Shown: positions 1-7,422, counted from the first letter of the stretch. The stretch: DNA of 64,000 bases from Marinomonas sp. CT5 (GCF_018336975.1 NZ_CP025572.1:3164884-3228883), one strand, 5' to 3'. Notes: a model not told the origin generated them from the letters alone. A program made the numbers and translations.

Positions 1-216
1 GATTTCCATAAAGCTGACTATTGCCGATTTACAAAGAACTTAAATGCATCAGCTAGATTGATATTAAATGATTACAACCGTTGCTTTATTTGTGACTGGC
101 CATTTCAAATAGGCACAGATGAAACAGGAGAGGTGATGAATTTGGTTTGTTTTAAAGGCCAAGTCAATAAGCTTCTATGTACCGATTGCTATAAGAAGCT
201 TATAGGTGGTTTATGA
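1..216 (+). CDS. Small cysteine-rich protein, 5' end outside window
   Basis: Frame 1 is open from the window edge to a TGA at 214-216, giving at least 71 residues. It contains a CFIC pair and a later CTDC pair, each CxxC, a pattern that usually binds zinc. The stop overlaps the ATG of the next gene (ATGA), which suggests translational coupling. I do not recognise the family. Small Cys4 proteins are common in phages and islands, which fits the integrase nearby. Zinc binding is inferred from cysteine spacing only. Confidence 0.55.
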   Translation, partial: DFHKADYCRFTKNLNASARLILNDYNRCFICDWPFQIGTDETGEVMNLVCFKGQVNKLLCTDCYKKLIGGL

Positions 217-437
217 GCACATCTAAACAAGTCGACATACCTCAAAAGCAATACTGGCGCACTTGGAACCCAACTCCCCTAACACCGTCTTTATTTTTGA
301 ATAGGCCTGATGTTCCAGCGCATCATGCTGTTTTGCTTAGAAATGGTGTAGTTCTTCGCTCAGTATCGACAGACCACTGGCATGATGGCTTTTGCAACCA
401 TGACACAGTGGTTGCCGCATACTGCTATAAAAACTAA
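213..437 (+). CDS. Hypothetical island protein, 74 aa
   Basis: The ATG overlaps the stop of the preceding cysteine-rich gene by four bases and has a GGTGG-like ribosome binding site upstream. The protein is 74 residues, with no signal peptide or membrane segment and no motif I recognise; aromatic and proline residues cluster in its first third. Co-directional genes on both sides, 12 bases to the next, suggest a three-gene unit in the tRNA-Ala island. Function unknown. Confidence 0.5.
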   Translation: MSTSKQVDIPQKQYWRTWNPTPLTPSLFLNRPDVPAHHAVLLRNGVVLRSVSTDHWHDGFCNHDTVVAAYCYKN

Positions 438-449
438 CAAGAGAAGATA

Positions 450-692
450 ATGCCTAATCATTCCGTAAAAAACGCAAACGAAGGCGATATCCTTTACGAA
501 GTAATCAACCTACATCATATTCGAGAAATGACATTTAATCCTAGAAGGAAAGCCGATATGAGAAGTTTAAAGGCTGGACGCTTATTTAAGCGTCGTATCT
601 ATGCCGAGCAACTTTGCCATTCTATGCTTGATAGAAATAGGCGCGAATACGACGAACTATGTCGTCGCATTGATGCGTCAATAGCTCCCTAA
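450..692 (+). CDS. Hypothetical basic island protein, 80 aa
   Basis: An 80-residue soluble, Arg/Lys-rich protein, last of three co-directional small genes in the tRNA-Ala island. A purine-rich AGAGAAG site precedes the ATG. The C-terminal half looks helical and very basic (RLFKRR, RNRREYDELCRR), which would suit nucleic-acid or protein binding, but no family is recognised. The integrase gene converges on it 50 bases downstream. Confidence 0.5.
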   Translation: MPNHSVKNANEGDILYEVINLHHIREMTFNPRRKADMRSLKAGRLFKRRIYAEQLCHSMLDRNRREYDELCRRIDASIAP

Positions 693-741
693 ATTGAAGA
701 TACGCATACCAAAAAATAATCCAGCACCCTGCTATTAAAAA

Positions 742-1962
742 CTAACCCCCAACTTCCCTTTCATCAATACCCCCACCACTCGCAGCAAGCCGCAAATCAT
801 CAAGGTAATCAGCCCAGTGCTGAAGCATCTTTTCGCGCTTATCTAAGTGCTTGGTTCGATTGTATGCTCGCCCATTCTCGTCTTTTACTCTATGTGCTAG
901 CTGGTGCTCGATGAGGTGTTGTGGATATTCCAACACTTCATCGAGTATCGTTCTGGCCGTCGCCCGAAATCCATGTGGCGTCTGATCATCGTTCTCATAC
1001 CCCATCGTTCTCAAAGCTACCCTTGTACCATTTTCTGATAAAGGCCGACTTCCGCCACGAGCACTAGGAAAGACATACTTGCCTCGCCCAGTGATAGCGT
1101 AAAGCTCTGTAAGTATTTCAATACTTTGAGTGCTTAGCGGAATAATGTGGTCATAGTGCTTCTTAGCAGATACCAGCTCTATTCTTTTTTTCTTCCAATC
1201 TACTTGCGACCATTCTAAGTGCCTTAGCTCCACTTGGCGACAAAGCCAAAGCGCTGTGCATTTAAGAGCAGCAACAACGACAGGTGTGCCAGCATATCGA
1301 TAAATCGCCAGCATTAAGCGCCCCAGCTCTTCAGGTTCTGTAATTGCCGAAAAATGTTGGGTTTGGTGCGGCCGTAAAGCACCTCTTAAATCACCAGCAG
1401 GATTATAAGATGCGCGGCTAGTAACAATGGCATATCTAAAAATAGAGCCAATCTGCCAGCGTAACCGGTGAGCGGTATCAATCGTCCCTCTGTCCTCAAC
1501 CTTTCTTAGCATGGACAAAATCTCTTGAGCGGTAATCTCTGATATAGGTCGACGACCAATGAAGGGGAAAACATTGCGCTCTAACCCCCGTCTGATCTTT
1601 TCAAGATACCCCTCTGACCTGTCACTCATTGGAACTGTTAACCATTCACGAGCAATAGACTCAAAGCTGTTTTCTCGGCTAACGCCCTGTAAGACCTTCT
1701 GAACCTGCTTATCTGCGCTAGGATCAACACCTTCCTTTAACTGCTTTCTGGCGTTTTCTCGCTCTTCTCTTGCCTCTTTGAGTGATATTTCTGGATAAAC
1801 ACCAATAGACAATGTTTTTTCTTTACCAGAAATTCGGTATTTCAACCGCCAATATTTAGACCCGTTGGGGTTAATGAGCAGATAAAGTCCCTTCTCATCA
1901 AATAATTTATATTGTTTTTCGCGCAATTCAGCCGATTTAATGGCCCTGTCGGTTAGTGGCAT
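742..1962 (-). CDS. P4-type tyrosine recombinase (island integrase)
   Basis: Integrase of 406 residues, normal for the P4/CP4-57 family that targets tRNA 3' ends. Residues 1-90 match the arm-binding domain (DUF4102 type). The catalytic domain follows, with visible R242, H330-x-x-R333, H357 and Y367 as the expected Arg-His-Arg-His-Tyr set, so it looks intact. It would integrate and excise the island at the neighbouring tRNA-Ala gene, whose 3' end lies about 200 bases upstream. The ATG at 1962 follows the GGTACCCCC/GGGGGTATC palindrome, which may bind a regulator or excisionase. Confidence 0.92.
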   Translation of the reverse strand: MPLTDRAIKSAELREKQYKLFDEKGLYLLINPNGSKYWRLKYRISGKEKTLSIGVYPEISLKEAREERENARKQLKEGVDPSADKQVQKVLQGVSRENSFESIAREWLTVPMSDRSEGYLEKIRRGLERNVFPFIGRRPISEITAQEILSMLRKVEDRGTIDTAHRLRWQIGSIFRYAIVTSRASYNPAGDLRGALRPHQTQHFSAITEPEELGRLMLAIYRYAGTPVVVAALKCTALWLCRQVELRHLEWSQVDWKKKRIELVSAKKHYDHIIPLSTQSIEILTELYAITGRGKYVFPSARGGSRPLSENGTRVALRTMGYENDDQTPHGFRATARTILDEVLEYPQHLIEHQLAHRVKDENGRAYNRTKHLDKREKMLQHWADYLDDLRLAASGGGIDEREVGG

Positions 1963-1984
1963 AAGTCAATTTATCGCATCATTT

Positions 1985-2005
1985 GGTACCCCCATTGGGG
2001 GTATC
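1985..2005. repeat. Inverted repeat in the integrase leader
   Basis: GGTACCCCC and GGGGGTATC face each other across ATT. One further TATACCCCC-like half-site follows within 45 bases. The location, just upstream of the integrase ATG, suggests an operator or recombination-directionality-factor site. Inference from position only. Confidence 0.4.
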
Positions 2006-2063
2006 AATCCATGAAAAACCCGATATACCCCCGAATATACCCCTCTTTGTTGGGGGTTTAGGT

Positions 2064-2151
2064 GGGACTGTATGGGACTGTATGGGAAAGATAGTAAATT
2101 CGAAAGCTTGAAAACTCAAGGCTTTCGGGACTATATGGGAACGTATGGGAC
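2064..2151. repeat. Phased TGGGA repeats, candidate integrase arm sites
   Basis: TGGGAC, TGGGAC and TGGGAA begin at 2064, 2074 and 2084, an exact 10-base period. A second cluster has CGGGA then TGGGA, TGGGA at about 2126, 2136 and 2146. The array ends eight bases before the encoded CCA of tRNA-Ala. Phased direct repeats beside attL/attR are typical arm-type sites for tyrosine integrases. Confidence 0.5.
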
Positions 2152-2158
2152 GTGAATT

Positions 2159-2234
2159 TGGTGGAGCCTAGCGGGATCGAACCGCTGACCTGTTCGCTGC
2201 CAGCGAACCGCTCTCCCAGCTGAGCTAAGGCCCC
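2159..2234 (-). tRNA. tRNA-Ala (anticodon GGC)
   Basis: A 76-base cloverleaf on the minus strand: acceptor GGGGCCU paired with AGGCUCC, encoded CCA, anticodon stem GUUCG/CGAAC with loop CUGGCAG, so the anticodon is GGC (Ala). The T-loop GGUUCGAUCCC is canonical. Its 3' end is the inferred integration target of the adjacent island. Confidence 0.96.
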
Positions 2235-2248
2235 AAAAACTGGCAAGA

Positions 2249-2277
2249 ATTCTATGAGCGCTTCCCTAGCGTGTCAA
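2249..2277 (-). promoter_or_regulatory. Promoter of tRNA-Ala
   Basis: Minus strand TTGACA (2272-2277) and TAGAAT (2249-2254) with a 17-base spacer, placed just upstream of the tRNA. Near-consensus sigma-70 promoter. The same TAGAAT -10 appears before the other tRNA units in this window. Confidence 0.8.
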
Positions 2278-2423
2278 CCTTTTTGAAACCAAGACCGTAT
2301 TTTTTAAGTAACTAAAACAACAAAATCTAACACTTTGAATATTGTTTTGATAAATGTAAGCATGTTCTGATAGAAGCCTGCTTTGTTTTTATAGAAAAGC
2401 CTTAATAACATGAGAAAAGTTCA

Positions 2424-3650
2424 ATGATTGAATTTCCAACGGTATTAGATGATCTGATGATGGCTCAACAGCCCATACTCAAAAAATCAAAAGACATTTT
2501 TGGTTATGAGCTTCTATTTCGTGGACAAGACGCCCTAAATGCTAGTTTTTCTGATGGCGAGGCTGCCACTAGCCAAGTATTGGTGAATTTATGCATCGGG
2601 ATTACCAAATTAGAATCCCAATTAAGAAAGCCTTTTTTTATTAACATGACAACAGAGCTTATGTTGTCTGATGCGTTCTTCCCGATCGATCCTGATACTG
2701 TTTATATCGAAATTCTCGAAAGCCAAAAGCTGACACCTGAATTTTTTGAAGCACTAAAGAAGTGGCGTTCTGCTGGCTACCGATTCGCATTAGACGACTA
2801 TCAGTTTGATGCTGCTTATCAAGCACTCTTGCCTTGGGTTTCGATTGTCAAAGTCGACGTGTTAGCCACACCACCCGATCAATATGCTTCACAAATAGCC
2901 AAACTAAAAGCCCGTGGTTTGATTTTACTTGCCGAGAAGGTAGAAGATCTAGCCATGTTTGAACTTTGTAAAAAGCTCGGCTTTGACTTATTCCAAGGCT
3001 ATTTTCTACAACGTCCCGAGCTTATTAAAGGTAAAAAAATAGACTCTGCAACCCATGGCGCCATCGAGCTTGTGAATGCACTACAAAATAAAGACATCTC
3101 TATTGATGCCATCACAGAATTGGTCACCAAAAATCCCAAATTATCCTATCAACTACTGAGAATTCTCAATAGTCCTGTCTGCGGTGTCGCCAAAACCGTT
3201 ACCTCAATAAAAGAAGCGGTGATATTCCTAGGCTTAGTGCAATTAAAAAAATGGGCCCTATTAATCACCCTAACATCGTCCACTAAACAACCCAGCTCTT
3301 TGTTAAAAGTCTTATTAACGCGTGGCCGCTGTTGCCAACTTCTGGCCGAGAACCAAAAATCCTCTCTTGCCGATTCGGCTTTTATGGTCGGATTAATGTC
3401 TGGGATAGACGCGGTGTTCAACGTCGAAAAATCCGTGGTGTTAGAGCAAATTGCGTTAGATAAAAATGCTTTAAACGCCATCATGAAACAAACTGGAGAA
3501 CTCGGATCTTATCTGACTCAAACATTAAATTGTGAAGAACAAAAGTGGGACAGTATTCAAGCAATGAGCCCAGCACAAAGAACAGTATTAAATAGAGCCT
3601 TTTTAGACGCTATGCTGTGGTCAGAGGAAGTGATGCTGTCAATCAATTGA
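2424..3650 (+). CDS. EAL-HDOD domain signalling protein (YuxH-like)
   Basis: 408 residues. The N-terminal half (about 15-210) is an EAL-type domain: YELLFRG in place of the EAL motif, FALDDYQF, and an AEKVE...QGYFLQRP end. The C-terminal half (about 215-400) is an HDOD domain with the N-x-P-x-L-S-Y-x-L-L start (NPKLSYQLL) and the conserved internal LGL segment. EAL domains hydrolyse cyclic-di-GMP. This subgroup has a divergent motif and is usually thought to bind or signal rather than catalyse, so activity is doubtful. The cytoplasmic protein stands alone between two tRNA genes; the ATG at 2424 has only a weak purine-rich site. Confidence 0.88.
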   Translation: MIEFPTVLDDLMMAQQPILKKSKDIFGYELLFRGQDALNASFSDGEAATSQVLVNLCIGITKLESQLRKPFFINMTTELMLSDAFFPIDPDTVYIEILESQKLTPEFFEALKKWRSAGYRFALDDYQFDAAYQALLPWVSIVKVDVLATPPDQYASQIAKLKARGLILLAEKVEDLAMFELCKKLGFDLFQGYFLQRPELIKGKKIDSATHGAIELVNALQNKDISIDAITELVTKNPKLSYQLLRILNSPVCGVAKTVTSIKEAVIFLGLVQLKKWALLITLTSSTKQPSSLLKVLLTRGRCCQLLAENQKSSLADSAFMVGLMSGIDAVFNVEKSVVLEQIALDKNALNAIMKQTGELGSYLTQTLNCEEQKWDSIQAMSPAQRTVLNRAFLDAMLWSEEVMLSIN

Positions 3651-3723
3651 AGCTTTGGTACAGCGACTACGCTCGCCAATTTTTGCGAAAACTAAAATAA
3701 ATCCTTTTTTTTTCGTTAAACGA

Positions 3724-3751
3724 TTGACAGTTATAGAAAAAAATATAGAAT
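3724..3751 (+). promoter_or_regulatory. Promoter of tRNA-Leu(CAA)
   Basis: TTGACA at 3724-3729 and TAGAAT at 3746-3751 with a 16-base spacer, followed by a GC-containing discriminator. Initiation would occur a few bases before the mature tRNA. Confidence 0.75.
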
Positions 3752-3770
3752 GCGTTTCACCTTTTTCAAG

Positions 3771-3855
3771 GCCAGTGTGGTGGAATTGGTAGACACGACG
3801 GATTCAAAATCCGTTGCCTTCGGGTGTGGCGGTTCGAGTCCGCCTACTGGTACCA
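3771..3855 (+). tRNA. tRNA-Leu (anticodon CAA)
   Basis: An 85-base class II tRNA with a long variable arm (GCCUUCGGGUGGC region), acceptor GCCAGUG, encoded CCA, and anticodon stem ACGGA/UCCGU around loop UUCAAAA, giving anticodon CAA for UUG codons. Confidence 0.95.
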
Positions 3856-3865
3856 ACATAAAAAA

Positions 3866-3894
3866 AGCGCTTACTTCGGTAAGCGCTTTTTTTT
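3866..3894 (+). terminator. Intrinsic terminator of tRNA-Leu(CAA)
   Basis: Stem AGCGCTTAC / GTAAGCGCT closed by a TTCG tetraloop with a C-G closing pair, followed by eight or more T residues, ten bases after the tRNA CCA. A run of A on the other side could make it work for the convergent thioesterase gene too. Confidence 0.92.
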
Positions 3895-3935
3895 GCTCTC
3901 GACGATCACATCAGTATAAAACAAATCAATAACAA

Positions 3936-4370
3936 TCAGTAATCAGCGTCAAATCCATGGGTCACGTAATCAGGCAAGTCTTCTTCTTTAGGTATCGGTG
4001 TCGACTTCCCATGCTCATCAATCGCCACAAACTTAAACATTCCCTCAGTCACTTTTTCACGATGACCAATACGACCACGACGCACCCAAGCTTCCACTAA
4101 AATGTTCATCGAGGTACGGCCAACCGACTCCACTCTGGTATACACTCCTAATATATCTCCCACCTTAACTGGGCGAATAAAGCTCATGCCATCCAAAGCA
4201 ACGGTCACTACACGAGATTGAGCACGCTGTCCGGCACAAATACCCGCGGCGATATCCATCTGAGATACCACCCAACCACCAAAAATATCGCCTGCAGGGT
4301 TCGTATCTGACGGCATTGCAACCGTTCTAGTCGTAAGACGACCTTTTGCCTTTTCTTCAAACTCTGCCAT
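3936..4370 (-). CDS. yciA: YciA-type acyl-CoA thioesterase
   Basis: 144 residues, single hot-dog domain. The helix segment carries the N-P-A-G-D-I-F-G-G-W motif typical of YciA/BACH acyl-CoA hydrolases, which split acyl-CoA into free acid and CoA in the cytoplasm; the Asp of that motif is the expected catalytic residue. SFIRPVKVGD and RRGRIGHREKV...F also fit the family, and the length is usual. The ATG at 4370 is preceded by GAGAGCG. It is monocistronic and converges on the tRNA-Leu terminator. Substrate specificity cannot be read from sequence. Confidence 0.88.
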   Translation of the reverse strand: MAEFEEKAKGRLTTRTVAMPSDTNPAGDIFGGWVVSQMDIAAGICAGQRAQSRVVTVALDGMSFIRPVKVGDILGVYTRVESVGRTSMNILVEAWVRRGRIGHREKVTEGMFKFVAIDEHGKSTPIPKEEDLPDYVTHGFDADY

Positions 4371-4514
4371 AACGCTCTCTCAATCGGTTTATCTATTATT
4401 GTTACATGTTTTTTATAGTTTTTTTGTCGACTAATTCACTTCAAACCGACAAAAAAATAATAACACAAGCGGCACAATATTCACCGGAGTAAGTTAAATA
4501 CCAACTCGACTAAA

Positions 4515-4940
4515 CTACTCAGACTCGTAAAAAATAGCCGTGCCTTTGGCTTCTGCCGTTGGAAACGAGAAGCTCGAGCCAATTGACGTTCCTACTCCAC
4601 CGCTGCTACTCGCACTAATACCAATCCCAGTTCCCAAACGTCGAAAAGATAACTGAGTAACATCATCTAAAATCACACCATTTGCGCCTATTTCTGCCGC
4701 TTGCTCTTTCAACTCTTGAGTAGCCTTTTCTCTTCTTGAATCTTCTGTAAAACCGTTGTCGCTTGACGCTCGAACGGTACCAATGACCCTGTAATCAAAC
4801 TCTGGCGCCTTTTCAAACACTGTCACCTGATCAGGATCAAGCTCTGGCATCTGCTGACCAGTAACTACATGCGAGCCCGAGGCACAGCCAAACAACAACA
4901 CAGGTAATGCGAGTACAAATAGATATTTAATAGTATTCAT
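4515..4940 (-). CDS. Small lipoprotein of unknown function
   Basis: 141 residues. The start has a charged tip, a hydrophobic stretch and the lipobox LLFGC, so it should be lipidated at Cys19; the residue after Cys is Ala, which predicts outer-membrane sorting. The mature part has a FDYRVIGTVRAS segment and AAEIGANGVIL, a pattern like the small YbjQ/RcsF-type lipoprotein folds, then a Gly/Ser-rich tail region. The family assignment is an impression only. GAGG precedes the ATG. Confidence 0.72.
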   Translation of the reverse strand: MNTIKYLFVLALPVLLFGCASGSHVVTGQQMPELDPDQVTVFEKAPEFDYRVIGTVRASSDNGFTEDSRREKATQELKEQAAEIGANGVILDDVTQLSFRRLGTGIGISASSSGGVGTSIGSSFSFPTAEAKGTAIFYESE

Positions 4941-4975
4941 TATTGTAAGACCTCATCTTCGACGACCAAATCATA

Positions 4976-5029
4976 GTAGTGTTGCATAAACACTACGAAA
5001 GCAGATTGATAAAAGTGTGGACTTTTATC
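4976..5029. repeat. Two perfect hairpins in an intergenic region
   Basis: GTAGTGTT/AACACTAC (8-base arms, 5-base loop, 4976-4996) and GATAAAAGT/ACTTTTATC (9-base arms, 4-base loop, 5008-5029). Neither is followed by a T tract, so they are not obvious terminators. They lie between the divergent lipoprotein and CPXCG genes and may be operators. Confidence 0.4.
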
Positions 5030-5130
5030 ATAGCGGTAAAACAAACAAAGTAACCTGCAAACTACTAGACTAATATTTACTATGATTAAGAAAAAACACA
5101 ACCCGCATTAAAAAGAAATAAGAGGTACAA

Positions 5131-5328
5131 ATGAGCGAACTGCTAGAAAAAGACATCTTCTGCCCCTACTGCGGCGAAAGCATCGAAGTGGTCATAGAAG
5201 TGCTGGATGAAAGCCAAGAATACATAGAAGATTGCCAAGTCTGCTGCCGCCCTATTGTCTTTAACATAGACACCGCTTTCGACGGCTCCACCTCTGTTTC
5301 CGTACACTCTGAAAATGAGACGTATTGA
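5131..5328 (+). CDS. CPXCG-motif cysteine-rich protein
   Basis: 65 residues. Begins with the CPYCGE motif and has a second cysteine pair (CQVCCRP) about 28 residues later, the signature of the small CPXCG family, inferred to bind one zinc ion. The acidic body and length match the family. The role in the cell is unknown. AAGAGGT precedes the ATG. Monocistronic. Confidence 0.82.
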   Translation: MSELLEKDIFCPYCGESIEVVIEVLDESQEYIEDCQVCCRPIVFNIDTAFDGSTSVSVHSENETY

Positions 5329-5495
5329 TTGGAAGAAATTAAAAGCTTCCGCGCTTATAGATGACTCATATGTTAGGCCTTTTTTGATAAGATTATCATA
5401 ACCAGAACTTAGCGCTGTGCTGGTTAGTGATTTTAGTCTTAATGACTTGGAAGAGTTTTAGTCATCATAGGTTTGAGCTAATACAAACGCTAAAC

Positions 5496-5789
5496 TCATG
5501 ACCAGCTCAGCTTGAATCGATTGACAAATAGTTTGATCGCTTCATCACCCATTAGCCCCACTACACCAGACATAAAGTACGTCATTGCTGACGACATATT
5601 CATCGACGTGCATAGAAAGAACATCTGCATGCCCAAGAAACCGCCAGTAAAAACCGCGATAAGCATATCAATTAATGAGAATTTTTTAGAATTTTGTTGA
5701 AAGTCACGAAGATATTTCACAGCCCCACCTAACACACCGACCATTACGAATGCCGCTGTTTGTAGGAGCTCATCCGGTAGGAATTTCAT
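5496..5789 (-). CDS. Holin-like small membrane protein
   Basis: From the ATG at 5789 the protein has 97 residues with three hydrophobic helices (about 9-28, 41-62 and 67-85) and charged loops, the size and topology of phage class I holins or LysS-type proteins. A longer reading from a TTG at 5849 is open, but its first 20 codons run through a terminator-like hairpin, so I prefer the ATG. No endolysin or spanin gene is adjacent, so this is probably a prophage remnant. Other three-helix proteins cannot be excluded. Confidence 0.5.
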   Translation of the reverse strand: MKFLPDELLQTAAFVMVGVLGGAVKYLRDFQQNSKKFSLIDMLIAVFTGGFLGMQMFFLCTSMNMSSAMTYFMSGVVGLMGDEAIKLFVNRFKLSWS

Positions 5790-5817
5790 AAGGTGCGTCC
5801 AGTCCAGAAACGAAAAA

Positions 5818-5871
5818 GCCCCGCAAAATGCGAGGCCCAGAAATGACAAAGCCCCGCACTTGGCGAGGCTT
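5818..5871 (-). terminator. Tandem near-identical terminator hairpins
   Basis: GCCCCGCA/TGCGAGGC (5818-5836) and AAGCCCCGC/GCGAGGCTT (5849-5871), each with the same single mismatch. On the minus strand each is followed by a T-rich stretch. They precede the holin-like gene and are probably a duplicated terminator. Confidence 0.55.
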
Positions 5872-6116
5872 GATATGTTGTGTTGCCGTCAGATACAAAA
5901 CTAACAGCATGGAGATAATTTAGCGCCTAATTCCCGACCTTGCAAGCCTTGCGCGCGCAAAAACAAAATGTCGTTCTCTTCTTATGAAAGCGACATTTTA
6001 CACCTAAACCCTTATAGATATTGGGCTAAAGCAAAGCGCCTTAACAACGCAATGGCGGCATGTTGGCGGCAAATCACAGGTGTTTTTTGATGAATATGTT
6101 TTGTTCATGCACAAAA
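5872..6116. other. Non-coding stretch with inverted and direct repeats
   Basis: No credible gene. It contains the inverted repeat AAAATGTCG (5965-5973) / CGACATTTT (5991-5999) and two direct TGGCGGCA repeats (6053 and 6064) 11 bases apart, of the kind seen as integrase arm sites. No integrase is adjacent now. Confidence 0.35.
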
Positions 6117-6136
6117 AAACCACCCGAAGGTGGTTT
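6117..6136 (-). terminator. Terminator of the small secreted protein gene
   Basis: AAACCACC / GGTGGTTT with loop CGAA, followed by a run of seven T on the minus strand, about 28 bases after the stop of the gene at 6165-6401. Confidence 0.8.
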
Positions 6137-6164
6137 AGAAGTTTGCAAAGTCACTTACAGGCTA

Positions 6165-6401
6165 TCATTCCCAGTGCGCTGTACTAGACTTATTCGCGTA
6201 GCCATCTTTATTAATGCCCGGCGCAATACATTTCACTAAATCTTTTCCAACTGGAAGCGGAGACCCAATACTGTAAGGTTTACCTTCGTAGGTGCAAAAT
6301 GACATTTTATCAAACTGTCCAATATTAGACTGATCAGGAGTATCAGCTAACACACTAAAAGAAGACAGCGCTGCAATGACTAGCAAGAGTTTTTTTGACA
6401 T
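6165..6401 (-). CDS. Small secreted protein, DUF1496-like
   Basis: Translated from the ATG at 6401 (GGA site six bases upstream) it gives 78 residues: a signal peptide (MSKK, hydrophobic core, SVLA) and a short mature domain with two cysteines in FCTYEGKPYSIGS and VKCIAP. This resembles the periplasmic DUF1496 (YnjH) family, Cys-Tyr-x-G-x-x-Tyr followed by a second Cys; a disulfide is likely. Function unknown. A LexA-box-like sequence lies about 50 bases upstream. A terminator follows the stop. Confidence 0.65.
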   Translation of the reverse strand: MSKKLLLVIAALSSFSVLADTPDQSNIGQFDKMSFCTYEGKPYSIGSPLPVGKDLVKCIAPGINKDGYANKSSTAHWE

Positions 6402-6448
6402 AAACAATCCTTTTTCAACTCATTAAAATGTATAGTTATTCATACAGT

Positions 6449-6468
6449 AACTGTATATATAGCCAGCA
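6449..6468. promoter_or_regulatory. Candidate LexA (SOS) box
   Basis: CTG-TATATATAGC-CAG at 6451-6466 has the required CTG-N10-CAG form; 16 of 20 positions match the Escherichia coli consensus. It overlaps a TACAGT-A-ACTGTA palindrome. It lies upstream of the minus-strand secreted protein gene. Regulation is an inference. Confidence 0.5.
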
Positions 6469-6502
6469 CAATATTCTTCAAGTCTAAATATTAATTTTTA
6501 TT

Positions 6503-6589
6503 TCAACCCTCTACAAAGTGCCGACCAATGGCACTTTCACGCGTTCGGTGGTTTGTCGTTTCCGATTTTTCGACCAGAAATGAGGCGGA
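6503..6589. repeat. Intergenic repeat, copy A
   Basis: Shares blocks with 7423-7539, including CGTTCGRTGGTTT, TTTCCGATTTT-CGACCA and AAATGAGGCGG, in the same orientation. It also contains the hairpin AAAGTGCC/GGCACTTT (6517-6539), and GGCACTTT recurs near 6618. Diverged copies, no coding capacity that I trust. Confidence 0.55.
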
Positions 6590-6667
6590 ATGCCCCCCAG
6601 ACCTCTTTCACCAACATGGCACTTTTAGCCGTTCAAAGGTATATTAGCTGGCTTTACTCTTGATAAA

Positions 6668-7231
6668 TTGGGACGAGGAATGCGGAGAAAGATTGACGAG
6701 GTAGCTAAATGGAGACCGTTTATCGATGCAAACGGCCAAGAATACGATCTTAGCCACCTAGACGCTCATGAAGCGACTTACTCCGATATCAGAAACGGGA
6801 AAAAAGAAACCTACACTTTCATTGTCTCCTACTCATTCCATTGCTTCGCAAAAGACTACCCTCATCAAACAGAAGCGGAAAAAGCGGATCTGATGTACCA
6901 CACACTAAAAGAAAGCAGACCGTTTTGCTTTGAAAGATATGAACTCTCAAAAAAGTATTTGAGACAAATTGTTGATGCCTTTGGAGACAAGAAAACCCGC
7001 ATAGGACACGCAGGTTATGGAAGCTATGCCTCTGTCACCATCAACACAGTGGAAGAAGGACAAATAATCTATTTCGTGCCCTTTAAAATGTATCGAGAGA
7101 AAAAGTTAATGAGGATACACATTACCAGTGCTTATCCTGAGGACGTGATGCCCAAGCTGGATAAGGTGAATTTTTTCAACATTGCGAAGAATCTTAGGCT
7201 AGGAAAGCCTCTTCCCAAACCCCAGAAATAA
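6668..7231 (+). CDS. Hypothetical protein, 183-187 aa
   Basis: A soluble protein with a start at either TTG 6668 or ATG 6680; the GAGGA just before the ATG is too close to serve it well, so the start is unsure. The N-terminus reads F-I-D-A-N-G-Q-E-Y-D-L-S-H-L, and the middle has YSFHCFAKD and a R-x-F-x-F-x-R-Y-E-L-S-K segment. I associate this with an uncharacterised family scattered in proteobacterial accessory DNA, from memory and not verified. No membrane segment. Flanked by two copies of an intergenic repeat and followed by a hairpin. Function unknown. Confidence 0.7.
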   Translation: MGRGMRRKIDEVAKWRPFIDANGQEYDLSHLDAHEATYSDIRNGKKETYTFIVSYSFHCFAKDYPHQTEAEKADLMYHTLKESRPFCFERYELSKKYLRQIVDAFGDKKTRIGHAGYGSYASVTINTVEEGQIIYFVPFKMYREKKLMRIHITSAYPEDVMPKLDKVNFFNIAKNLRLGKPLPKPQK

Positions 7232-7234
7232 CAA

Positions 7235-7254
7235 AACCCGCCTAAAAGCGGGTT
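7235..7254 (+). terminator. Hairpin after the 6668-7231 gene
   Basis: AACCCGC / GCGGGTT with a six-base loop directly after the stop. There is no strong T tract, so termination may be weak. Confidence 0.5.
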
Positions 7255-7422
7255 CCGTCGAGCATTGATTCAAATTTTGAGCCTTTGCCCGATATTCAGA
7301 AAGCCTTTACCGGGTTGCCCTCGACCTTTTACGGTAGCCGGATGTGTGATGTTACTCACTCTGCTGCATCCATATATGACATCTCTGTCAATATCTGTAG
7401 TTTATACATGTAAACTTGATTT

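Larger units (their letters stand above)
1..2158. mobile_element. End of an island integrated at tRNA-Ala(GGC)
   Basis: A P4-type integrase lies just downstream of the 3' end of a tRNA-Ala gene, followed to the window edge by three small unrecognised genes. An array of TGGGA repeats sits between integrase and tRNA. This is the classic layout of a tRNA-targeted island. Only one end is visible, so cargo and size are unknown. The second attachment site, a copy of the tRNA 3' end, should lie left of position 1. Confidence 0.7.

Noticed and set aside
2058..2246. Minus-strand frame across tRNA-Ala
   Set aside because: It is translation of the tRNA and the TGGGA repeat array.
5790..5849. Longer start (TTG 5849) for the holin-like gene
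   Set aside because: The added codons are a terminator-type hairpin and no RBS precedes the TTG.
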